Source: Bradysia coprophila
Taxonomy: Eukaryota; Arthropoda; Insecta; Diptera; Sciaridae
Direction of reading: 5' to 3'
Length of the DNA stretch: 64,000 nt
Assembly (NCBI RefSeq): GCF_014529535.1
Contig: NW_023503372.1
Coordinates: 1,153,772-1,217,771, forward strand
The position numbers and the translations under genes are program-made. Shown here one piece after another: positions 24,564 through 33,724 of this stretch; positions within the stretch are counted from its first letter, which is position 1, and every line of letters begins with the position of its first letter. Below the pieces are notes generated by a model. The model was given only the letters and a program-made list of their open reading frames with translations, was not told where the DNA came from and did no database searches.

Positions 24564-25760
24564 CTACAAAAGGTTTCCCTTTACTCGAAAATTTTGAATT
24601 TGACGTGAAAATATATCGTTTGGTTCGGTAACACTTACTTCGGAAGAGAAGATATGTAACTTTAATGCTGGTCGATTGTTGGATAAGTTTAAAATGTCGC
24701 TGAAAAATCGATCGTTGAAATGATGTAGTAGATCTGATGTATCATTTGTGCCAAAACAGACTACTTCGACAGTCGTCCACATTTTAAAGATACACCCAAT
24801 TCTTCTCGAGTTGCACCAAGACAGAGGCCATTCCAACCTTAAATACTTGAGTCGCAATGCTGTACTTTCATATAAGGCCGTTGAGAGATCGTCCCAAGAA
24901 AAACGAACGTCCAACCATAATGATGTTAAATTGAACAATTTTAATTGGGAAAATGTTTTTGTGTCGAATTCGACGGATCCAATTATTCGTAATTTATCTA
25001 ATTTCGTGTTTTTTGCTAAATAGTTTGCAAAGTCTTCCCATGTATCTGCATCCCAATTGTCATCAAGCATATAAATTGAAAATTCCTTCAGCTGATCCAC
25101 TTTTAGATATTCTCGGACATCGTCCAGGACAGCAGTCTTTTGAGTAGTTAAGGAAAGACTATGTAGATTGTGAAGAACATGGAGAGATGATAGATCCAAA
25201 GCTAACTCAGCGTCATTTCCCATAACGAGTAAAAGATGTTCAATATTCGAATTTTTGTAAAAAAAATCGGTTGGCAATAGTTTATCAAAACTATCAAATG
25301 CAAATGAATTCAACCCAGTAATTCCATCCAGAATATCCTCCACACAATCTTCAAATCCTTGTCCCATAGAAAGACTATCGATATGTAGCTTTTTTATCCA
25401 TGCATTTAATGTAATAGCGACATTCTTACTGATGATGATGGAACCGTCGATTTCCAGTGATTTGATGTTAAGACATTTTTTCACAAAAGTGGTATGAATA
25501 GCACTCTCATCAATTTTAGCTACTCGAATATGTGGGCCGATCTCAGACAAAACATTTTCGATTGGAACTGTGACTTTTTTCACACACTTCGCTAAGTCGA
25601 ATTTTTGATTTTGTTTCTGCAGGTAATACTGAACACTTTTCATACGTTTACACGTGACCGCTAAGTTAATAGAATCAATCCAATTCAGATATTTGAATAT
25701 GTGCAGTAACACATCATCACTTGCACTCAATAAATTCGCTTTATTTTTTTCAAAGTTCAT
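24564..25760 (-). CDS. F-box / leucine-rich protein, apparent transposon cargo
   Basis: The intronless frame of 398 codons starts in a good context (GAAAATGAAC). Residues about 9-45 form an F-box (LLSASDDVLLHIFKYLNWID then SINLAVTCKRMKS). The rest has irregular leucine-rich segments, e.g. LNIKSLEIDGS, LHVLHNLHSLSLT, LKEFSIYML, TKLDKLRIIGS, FNLTSLWLDV and LRLKYLRLEW. F-box proteins recruit substrates to Skp1-cullin ubiquitin ligases, with the leucine-rich part binding the target. Here the target is unknown. The gene lies wholly inside the large transposon in transposase orientation. It may be captured cargo, or an older gene around which the element ends were acquired. No stop or frameshift is seen. 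It is not a canonical FBXL in spacing, so the repeat call is tentative. Confidence 0.75.
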   Translation of the reverse strand: MNFEKNKANLLSASDDVLLHIFKYLNWIDSINLAVTCKRMKSVQYYLQKQNQKFDLAKCVKKVTVPIENVLSEIGPHIRVAKIDESAIHTTFVKKCLNIKSLEIDGSIIISKNVAITLNAWIKKLHIDSLSMGQGFEDCVEDILDGITGLNSFAFDSFDKLLPTDFFYKNSNIEHLLLVMGNDAELALDLSSLHVLHNLHSLSLTTQKTAVLDDVREYLKVDQLKEFSIYMLDDNWDADTWEDFANYLAKNTKLDKLRIIGSVEFDTKTFSQLKLFNLTSLWLDVRFSWDDLSTALYESTALRLKYLRLEWPLSWCNSRRIGCIFKMWTTVEVVCFGTNDTSDLLHHFNDRFFSDILNLSNNRPALKLHIFSSEVSVTEPNDIFSRQIQNFRVKGNLL

Positions 25761-26382
25761 TTTCGTTTATTTTTAGCCACCCTGGATAGGTAGTGTTGAA
25801 ATTAGTGTTCAAAATTGATGTGGGATGAAACAATTTGCCTTTTTTTGATTTAGTGAGTGACAATTCCCACTTAGTCTCCTTCGGATAAGTTACATGTCTT
25901 GTATACCATGTCGAACATTACTCGTTACTCGCAATACAAAAATTGTTATTTATAACATGCAAAGAGTTTATACTTAGTACTTTAGGCGCTAGATGTGCAA
26001 TTATGGCATGAGGCCGTACTGTCATCGTACACATCCTGATCACAATAAAGTACTTTGCACCAAATTTCATACAACACATCTGAAACACTTTATAAACTAT
26101 AAATATACAATCCGACAAATGTTACACAAAATTTATACTAACTTCACATAAGCTATAAATTGAATGCATTGCAAACATGTATGTAAAAGTTGAATGTATG
26201 CGCAGGCCTCCCACGCAAAAATTGACTTCTAAATTTAGGAATTAGGAACTATACAAGTTGGCAATGCATTTAACTTATAGGGTATTTTTTTATTAAAAAT
26301 AGCTGTGATAAAAAAATGCTGTTTCAGAACTGAAATTATGTTTGCTTACTTTAAGTTTACCGATACAAATTAAAAATAGAAA
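25761..26382. other. transposon interior without a gene
   Basis: AT-rich. It contains the F-box gene's presumed promoter side and no other recognisable feature. Confidence 0.5.
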
Positions 26383-27846
26383 CAACCCAAACCGGAATTG
26401 GTCCATAACTATTTAACGCTTTTTTCTAAATAAAGGTATAGAACTGAACTATCGATAAGTTTTCTAAGGAGCAAAATCTTAAAATAGTGGCTATTTAAAT
26501 TACATGATAAATCGGCGTTATTTCTTCACTTAGACTTTCAAAATCCAAGATTTCCTTCACCCAAACCGGATGTAGCACATAGCTTGTAAACGACAGACCG
26601 AATCATTTCCGTTTCTTGGACAAAGTTACAATAGAGACCCCAGCTGAAGTTTTCGTCATTTGAAAATACAAAATAGTCTCTTGTTAAACCGGAAGTAGGC
26701 ACTAACTTCTAACTTCAAGTTCAATTGGAGCTATTTCTTTAGCGAAGTTATAGCAGGGAGGCTTTACTATAACTTAGCAGAAGAAACGGCATCGTTTAGA
26801 CTTCTTGTTTAGAAGTTAGGGGTCACTTCCGGTCTGAATGTCGGCCATCTTGAATTTTCAATTAGAGGAAATTTCTGTTGGAGTCATCAGCTATAACTTT
26901 GCAGAAGAAATGGCACCGATTGAACTTCTTGTTTAAAAGTTTCGGGTCACTTCCGGTCTGAATGGCGGCCATCTTGATTTTCTAATTAGACAAAAATTTT
27001 GCTGGGGTTTTTAGCTATAACTTTGCCTACGAAACGGCACTGATTCGACTTCTTATTTAAAAGTTAGGTGTCACTTCCGGTCTGAATGGCGGCCATTTTG
27101 AATTTTCAATTACGGAAATTTTTGCTGAAGTCCTCAACTATAACTTTGTAGAAGAAATGGCATCGATTGGACTTCTTGTTTAGAAGTTAAGGGTCACTTC
27201 CGGTCTAAATGGCGGCCATATTGAATTTTAAATTAGAGAAAATTTCTGCTGGAGTCATCAGCTATAACTTTGCAGAAGAAACGGCATAGATTGGGCTTGT
27301 CGTTTAGAAGTTAGGGGTCACTTCCGGTCTGAATGGCTGCCATTTTGAATTTTCAATTAGAGTAAATTTCTGCTGGAGTCCTCAGCTATAACTTTGCCGA
27401 AGAGACCTCACCGATTGAACTTCTTGTTTAGAAGTTAAGGGTCACTTCCGGTCTAAATGGCGGCCATCTTGAATTTTCAATTACGGAAATTTTTGCTGAA
27501 GTCCTCAGCTATAACTTTGTAGAAGAAACGGCATCGATTGGACTTCTTGTTTAGAAGTTAAGAGTCACTTCCGGTCTAAATGGCGGCCATATTGAATTTT
27601 AAATTAGAGGAAATTTCTGCTGGAGTCATCAGCTATAACTTTGCAGAAGAAACGACATCGATTTGACTTCTTGTTTAGAAGTTAGGTGTCACTTCCGGTC
27701 TAAATGGCGGCCATCTTGAATTTTCAATAAGCTCAGGATGTTTATCTGTTGTTTCTATAATACTTCGTAGAACAAAGTTTTCTTGCATATATTATATTTT
27801 TCGATATATAGTTGATGCTAGATAAAAAAATATTGCTCCCACTGTG
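26383..27846 (-). repeat. right terminal inverted repeat with eight clear and several diverged ~121-bp units
   Basis: Eight units carry GTCACTTCCGGTCT(G/A)AATGGCGGCCAT, near 26,822, 26,946, 27,070, 27,190, 27,316, 27,430, 27,566 and 27,688. Further left, units with CCGGTTT or CCGGAATTGG are diverged. The outer ~560 bp mirror the left end with about six mismatches. This arm is longer than the left one, which suggests unit gain or loss after or before insertion. Confidence 0.88.
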
Positions 27847-27851
27847 GAATG
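27847..27851. other. right target-site duplication GAATG
   Basis: It matches the GAATG at 16,147-16,151 exactly. Confidence 0.9.
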
Positions 27852-28404
27852 GTTGAGTCATTTACAATAAATAGGTTAAAGATGGCTCGTTTGTGAAATG
27901 GTTTCAGAATTAACATGGTGTATTAAGGAAATCAAAAATAAATTTAAAAAAAGAAAACAAATTTTTTGTAAACAAAATGTGAACAAAATGAGATATGGGA
28001 AAAATCAATATTGATGTTCTTTGCATTCCTCACTGCGCAATTCCGTTTTTTGTTGTTAGTTGGCTCGTACGCCATCGACATAATTTCACACTATCAACAA
28101 CAAAGAAGAATTCGAGGGCTCACTTTGTAAACATAAATACAAACATTTTGACCATAAAAAATAGTGAAACAACATGGATAACATCGTCGATAGTAAAGTT
28201 GAAAAAGTCGACTCGCCAGAAGAAGACAAATTGACGGAATTTTATAGAAAAGTGAGAAAATATGGTTGCTACGAGTGTGCGTTCGAGTATGAAAAAAAAT
28301 CTGTCACAATTTTACGAATAAATATCAAAATAATGTTCTGAACATTCAATTGTAGCCCCGATCATTCATTGATACATGACTGTTTTGTCGTCGGTCTCGG
28401 ATTG
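27852..28404. other. region upstream of the helicase gene, with a possible 5' exon
   Basis: An ATG at 28,174 opens MDNIVDSKVEKVDSPEEDKL and runs into a GTGAGA donor at 28,252, a plausible first exon for the helicase. However, joining it to the acceptor at about 28,354 (ATTGTAG) gives the wrong phase, so the true 5' exon structure is not solved. Confidence 0.4.
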
Positions 28405-31337
28405 ATGAGTTGGATAGCAGAACAAGATGCCCTACACTACCCATCAAGTTCACCAATGTATTCCGAGGAAAGTTTTGAAGGTCTTCATTTGTAAGGGATT
28501 TTTTGTTTGTCATTCGCTTTTATCAGATCAAAATTCAATTTGTTTTCCTGGTTGTATTATAGAAAGTCGATAGTTTTGGATACATTATACGAGAGACGTG
28601 TCAACAAACCGACTAAGATCCAGGTATTTATGGTTACTAGACTAAATCCCTTTCTCAACTAAAATGTCCACCACAAATCAATTGATAAAGGGTATAGCAT
28701 TGCCAGCAATGCTTGCTGATCCACCACGGGATGTGCTCGTCCAAGGTCCATCGGGTGCAGGCAAAACAATTGCTCTGGTTATTGCAATGTTAAATCGCAT
28801 CGATGAAAAGAAGAATGGGACGCAGATATTATGCTTGGTACCGACACTCCTCGCAGCGCAGAGATTATCGCGTACTATAGCACTGTACTTAAGCCATGCA
28901 AATTTCTACGCAATTCTCACTGGAGGTGAAATTGAGAGTAAGCTATCAATTGGCTTTTTCGGGCATCAAATGTAATATGTTTTTGTCTACTAACTTCTTA
29001 AGGTAACCACGGTAACCACGTTGAGAGCATAGCTGCCCATGTAGCGGTTGGTACGGTTGAGAGCATGCTCGACTGGTTAGATAAGTTGTCAATTGATTTG
29101 GCTAACATAAGTATGTTGATGATTGATGATGCTGATTATTTGATGAAATCAGAAGAATGTTGGGCAGATTGTAAAAAGCTTGCAAAGTAAGTTACAAGTT
29201 CCATACATCATACACATAGAGAACTATCCAGAAACAACGTCCAGTGAAAAAGAGAGATATATTTTGTATCCTGTTTTGATGTTTAGTCTCTCTCTCTTTC
29301 GGTGAACGTCGTTTAAGGATAGTCCGTAGTTTCTCAAGTTTATCTTCTACATAGATATCTGAAATTCAATTAAATTTTCAAACGGAAAATTCCATACAAT
29401 CAGAGACAATGAAATTTCATCATGAATTTGGTTCAGCTGTTTTTCAGCTGATCCATTCAGAGGTCTGCAAGGTTAACTGTTTCACTGCTTTTTTCAGATT
29501 TGAAAATGGTTTTAAAATGTACTGCATGGATGCATAGTTCAATATATTACCGAATTTTGAAAATTAAAATTTAGTGATTGACATAACTAAAAATATTTTG
29601 CTTTAAGATAGTACTAACTACATTTTTAGTGTAATCGTCAACCACATTTTTATGGTAACCTTGGATACTACATCTTTTGTCGTGAAAGTTAAAACCAAAA
29701 AAAGATTGGTTTTATTCTTAACCAAATTTCATTCAATTTGACTCAAATTTTCAAAAAACAACGAAAAATTCCAGATTTTTCATTAAATTCATTATTATCA
29801 ACATAAAAAATAGTTAAATTGTAGACCATTAAAAAATCGTAATAAGGAGAACCACGCTATTTACAGTTATTTTTAATACAAAAACAAACTTAGTTTTATT
29901 TATGACTACAAAAATATGGTATTAAAATTCACCAAAAAATATGCTAGTTTTCGTAAAAACTAATAATCTATGGTTCTGAGTTAAGTCAAATTAATATGGT
30001 TTTAGAGAAAACTACGAAAAATGCAGTGAAACAGTTAACCTTGCAGACCTCTGGATCCATACATACAATCAAACCTGTTTGTACTTGTTTGTACGGTTGA
30101 AGCAACACGCACGCGCGTTGTTGTGGTAAAATCGTATAAAGACGTACAAACAGTTTTGTTTGTGTGAGTCAGCTGAAAAACAGCTGAAGCAAATTCATGC
30201 TGAAATTTCACTGCCGTTAACTGTACTGAAAGACTTTTGACAGATTGGCTTGTGTTTTCTCGGTCAGTACTTTCAATGTTTTTCGCAGTAAATGATTATG
30301 GAGGGCTCTGTCTCGGAAATGTATTAATCCATTCGTCGTGTTTAACCATCATGTTCCACTTGTCTTTTTGCAAATGTATATAAAACAGAGATTAATTCTT
30401 CAGATTACTGCCGACAACATGCCAAATGGTGCTCTGTTCAACAACATTCGATCAATCGTCCATAGAACTGGCCAGCGATATGATGAAAGCCCCGGATATA
30501 ATTCTATCGTCACCCACGTCTCAATGTTTGAAAACTGTCAAGCAGTACTACATCGAAAGTACAAGTAAAGAGGACAAATATCACGCAATTGGCAAACTAT
30601 ATGATTGCCTTTTACGTAAGCGAGATGACGGCAAGACTAATCGCAATAAAGTCATCATCTTCTGCAATGTAAGAGTTAAATGAAGAGTTCTTCTAGACAG
30701 ATTCAATATATCAAAATATTATTCATGTTAGGAACGTGAAACAGCTGAGTGGTTATACAAAATGATGGAAACTGATGATCGATACTTCGTTACCGATCAT
30801 AGATATAACGTTCAATATTTCAAAGTTTCTCTCGTAACGGAAGATTTGAAATATGAAACGGATTGTAATCATCTTTTGATTGGTATGGACGGAGGCAGCA
30901 AATACACAAAGTTACTGGGCCCATTCAATGAATTAAACGCATTTTGTTGTTCTAATAATACAAATGTGTTGATAACAACTGATATCTTATCGCGTGCTAT
31001 TGAAACATATAATCATGATAGATGCACCGTAGTAAATTTCGAACTGGCGGTCAATCAATTCGGTGAAGCCGATTTCGAAACTTACGTTCATCGAATAGGT
31101 CGAACGGGCCGTTTTGGTTAGTATATATACATTCATTCTCGCATTGGACGAGTGGGTTTAATCTTGATTTTTCTCATTTAACTTGTCAATTTAGATAACG
31201 AAGGTAGAGCAATCAGCCTGGTTGACTCGGAGCAATCGAGGAGAGTTTGTACAGCGATCGAAGAATATTTTGGAAAAGAAATCCATCCCTTGGATGTAAA
31301 CGATCCAAATGAAATTAATTTGAAGTTATGTTCGTAA
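28405..31337 (+). CDS. Dbp5/DDX19-type DEAD-box helicase paralogue, derived motifs
   Basis: Seven exons keep phase throughout: 28,405-28,490, 28,563-28,623, 28,691-28,937, 29,003-29,186, 30,404-30,668, 30,732-31,116 and 31,195-31,337. They give 456 aa, the usual size. An eighth 5' exon may exist. Dbp5 family marks are SPMYSEESFEGLHL, KPTKIQ, ALPAMLADPPRDVLVQ, CQMVLCSTTF, TVKQYYIES, VIIFCN and HRIGRTGRFG. The family remodels mRNPs at nuclear pores. Motif I is GPSGAGKT (K74), normal. Motif II is DDAD (173-176) instead of DEAD, motif III is STT (205-207) instead of SAT, and motif Ib is GTVESMLDW where relatives have GTPGTVLDW. Motif V reads TTDILSRAIE where relatives have ARGID. Motif VI is intact. 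It is probably a fast-evolving duplicate with altered or weak ATPase. The fourth intron in this model is 1.2 kb because of nested MITEs. Confidence 0.85.
29410..30213. mobile_element. outer palindromic element in the helicase intron
   Basis: GAAATTTCATCATGAATTTG..TTCAGCTGTTTTTCAGCTGA on the left is mirrored by TCAGCTGAAAAACAGCTGAA..CAAATTCATGCTGAAATTTC on the right (30,169-30,213). It appears to have been split by the hAT-like MITE at 29,458-30,053. Confidence 0.6.
29458..30053. mobile_element. 596-bp hAT-like MITE nested in an intron
   Basis: The ends are CAGAGGTCTGCAAGGTTAAC and its inverse, with inverted repeats of 31 bp. The flanks are GATCCATT (29,450-29,457) and GATCCATA (30,054-30,061), an 8-bp duplication with one mismatch, as expected for the hAT superfamily. 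There is no coding frame inside. Confidence 0.8.
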
Positions 31338-31462
31338 AAACCTTTGAGGACTCATTTTGTAGTGATGAATGGAATTGAGTTCGTCATAAGCACATAGCAT
31401 AATTTACAGTGCAGGTCGATTTGAACCGGAATATCGATTAGTCTAGAAACCTTTACAGGGTA

Positions 31463-31825
31463 AAGGTGACGCAGGTCATTGTGTTTTTAATTACAAAGTA
31501 AATGATATCGCTGAGGGTGACCTATTCTGCGCCTGAATATGTAACAACAAAAATTTCAGAATTTTGTTAAAAACCCAAAAGCGAAATTGCGTCACAAGTA
31601 GTAGATGGTTTGGCTCTCTTCAGGCAACACTCTTCAGTGCGTTGTTTCAGAACATGTTGTTCCCTATGTTAAAAATATTTTTAGCAGTAGTTTCCTCAAC
31701 ATCTGCCACTTGTGACGCAATTTTTTCTTTCGGGTGACATTTTTGTTGTTAATGCGTCACCCTTAACGTTATCAGTATTTTAAGACAGAAGGACTTGCGT
31801 CATCCTTACTTTTTGAGGGTTAGTT
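31463..31825. mobile_element. MITE with AAGGTGACGCA ends, copy 1
   Basis: The left end is AAAGGTGACGCAGGTCATTGTG and the right end is GGACTTGCGTCATCCTT (inverted). Internal landmarks are GATATCGCT.AGGGTGAC and CAACATCTGCCACTTGTGACGC. A second copy at 43,356-43,606 has the same order. Confidence 0.7.
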
Positions 31826-31994
31826 AAGTAAGTTAAGGCCCAAGAACTTGATTATGTTGACTTTATACAAAGCTATGTACTGATACTGACTTTATACAGA
31901 CATACTTAGAGCAAAAGGAAAGTGACCATCGGCACGAACTCACCAGAATATTTGTAACAGAATTGGAATCAAAACTTTTCGAACATTAGTTATT

Positions 31995-32063
31995 TGCATC
32001 ACTTGGATTGAAACCACGAAATTACAGTATACTGTGATTGAGTGGTTTCAATCCTGTGATGCA
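31995..32063. repeat. compact 69-bp hairpin
   Basis: TGCATCAC..GGATTGAAACCAC pairs with GTGGTTTCAATCC..GTGATGCA. The loop contains the perfect palindrome ACAGTATACTGT. Confidence 0.8.
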
Positions 32064-33144
32064 CACAATTTTACACTCGTCACACAAACAATAAAACCAA
32101 ATACAAAGCATTATTTCTATCGCATTTGCACACATCGTTCAATTCAAGGTTAAACTTAAATGTATAGAAGACGAATAAGAATAAAAACGAAACCGAAAAT
32201 AATAAGCGAATATAAGCGATACAAAGCCGAACGAGTCGATCGTTCGATGTTCATTATAATACGGAGAGTAAGCTCCGCTTTTGTTTTCATTTAAAATCAA
32301 ATTTCTCTCTTTAGCGAATAACATAAATAACCACAGGAAATGCCACTATTAAGTAAAACATTGCTCACATCTCTAGACCTGTTTACAAGGTCTGCTGAGA
32401 GAGTAGTAAAAAAGTGTGGTTTCCGATAACTTTTGGCGCATGGTGAGGCGAGTGTAAAATCATTTACATCACAAGAACAAAGTCCGAATAGTCATTTTTC
32501 CCTGTGATGTATTGAGTTTTGTATGCTTGCTAAGGAAACCGAAAATAAGAACTGTCAATTCGAGGGGCGATATTTTACCTTATATAAGTAACCTTATACG
32601 AAGTGTTCATAGTATAATTAATTCGTAGTAGTTGATAGAAAATTGTCACCGATGTAGTAAATAAAAGCTTTTTAAACAAAGCAACTTTATTTTTACTTCT
32701 TCTCCGTTGGATGTCTGAACGCGTGTGTCAATTTTTCCTGAACGGCAAACCGAATCTCAGAAGTCAGGACCAATTTAGTTTGACTCAGCTTGCTTCCTAG
32801 AAACATATTGGTGATAGAATTTCTTTCTTCCCAGAGTATTGGTTAGTGCTTGTTCAAGAGGATTTTTTTTGACTTGTCTTCAAGCTTTGAAAATAGATTT
32901 GACCAAGATCGACTCGTAACTTATTGTAGAAGTTACATTTGCAACTAAACTAGCTTGTTTTAGTTAGAAGAGACGATAGTCCCACAAAAGAATGGACTTT
33001 AAGCTGGAGCTCGCTACTTATCATTATTTAAAAAAAAATTGAGATTTCGCCAAATCAAAATTCTTGTCTTTATTCGTATGAGTATAAATGTGCTAATGAC
33101 ATTTCTCAAGGCTAGAGTTGCAACTGACCACATTCATTACCATT

Positions 33145-33724
33145 TCAGATAGCACTATATTTACCTTGGACACCACTGATTAGGTCATCGATATACCACA
33201 CTTTTATTGCACTTAATCTTTTGCCATTTGATGCAAAACTTGCGTCATCGAAATCTGTCCCACCGTCTCCGCCATGTACTTTCGACTGAACACTTTGGTC
33301 ACCTTCTGCACATTTGATCCCGAACGCATAAAGTACCGAAGATCCATTACCGTATATTGACTGTACGTACGAGCCCTTCGGACACTTATCATCAGCGCAC
33401 GTACTGTCGTTTGCGCCACCAACTAGTCCAACCAATGTTTCGACGCCCTCCGGCGACGTGCAATAAAAGCCAAGCCGTTCCACTGCAAAGCTGCTTCGAT
33501 ACCGAATGCCAGTAATCTTGCCACCGTTCGGGCATTCCACTTCACTCAGAATGCCCCAATACAAACCATGTGTTGGGGCCCATTCACCTGAAGGTAGGTA
33601 GAAAGAAATGTTTGACATTCACAACTGAAAGTTATGCTATAAACATTAACATACCGGCATTACTGACTGGTTGACTGACTGCTGCGTCGGCAAAGAAAAT
33701 GCAAAGGAAAATAATGGCGATCAT
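33145..33724 (-). CDS. secreted jacalin-like protein, two exons
   Basis: Exon 1 (33,724-33,655) encodes a signal peptide, MIAIIFLCIFFADAAVSQPV. A 67-nt intron (CCG/GTATGT to CTACCTTCAG) joins in phase to exon 2 (33,587-33,145), giving 170 aa. The mature part has CPNGGKITGIRYRSS, a second CPKGSYVQSIYGN repeat-like segment with six cysteines in all, and a C-terminal GGDGGTDFDD..RLSAIKVWYIDDLISGVQ that resembles the beta-prism of jacalin-type lectins (GG.GG..FD and I.IKV..GD.I.GIQ). The cysteine-containing first half is also reminiscent of VMO1-type repeats. It is likely an extracellular carbohydrate-binding or matrix protein. The specific ligand is unknown. Confidence 0.75.

Larger units (their letters stand above)
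16152..27846 (-). mobile_element. complete 11.7-kb Transib-type (RAG1-like) DNA transposon with cargo
   Basis: Both ends read CACAGTGGGAGCAATATTT going inwards. The first seven bases equal the heptamer of V(D)J recombination signals, and Transib ends are known to resemble it. The element is flanked by a perfect GAATG duplication. The ends are inverted repeats that stay about 99% identical for roughly 560 bp (six mismatches by eye) and continue as ~121-bp tandem units. Inside, on the minus strand, lies an uninterrupted RAG1/Transib-type DDE transposase gene, and an F-box/leucine-rich gene lies in the same orientation. A 0.9-kb foldback element and a TTAA-flanked MITE sit inside as later insertions. 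The near-identity of the ends and the open transposase suggest a young, possibly mobile copy. It lies about 240 bp beyond the histone array. Confidence 0.9.
31338..33144. other. intergenic stretch with two repeats
   Basis: No gene is seen. A dispersed MITE (31,463-31,825) and a compact hairpin (31,995-32,063) are listed separately. Confidence 0.5.

Noticed and set aside
16152-27846. CRISPR-like reading of the regularly spaced ~121-bp units
   Set aside because: The whole unit repeats, with no unique spacers. It is eukaryotic tandem DNA forming transposon ends.
28174-28251. First exon of the helicase
   Set aside because: Good start and donor, but the phase does not fit the next acceptor, so it was not included in the model.
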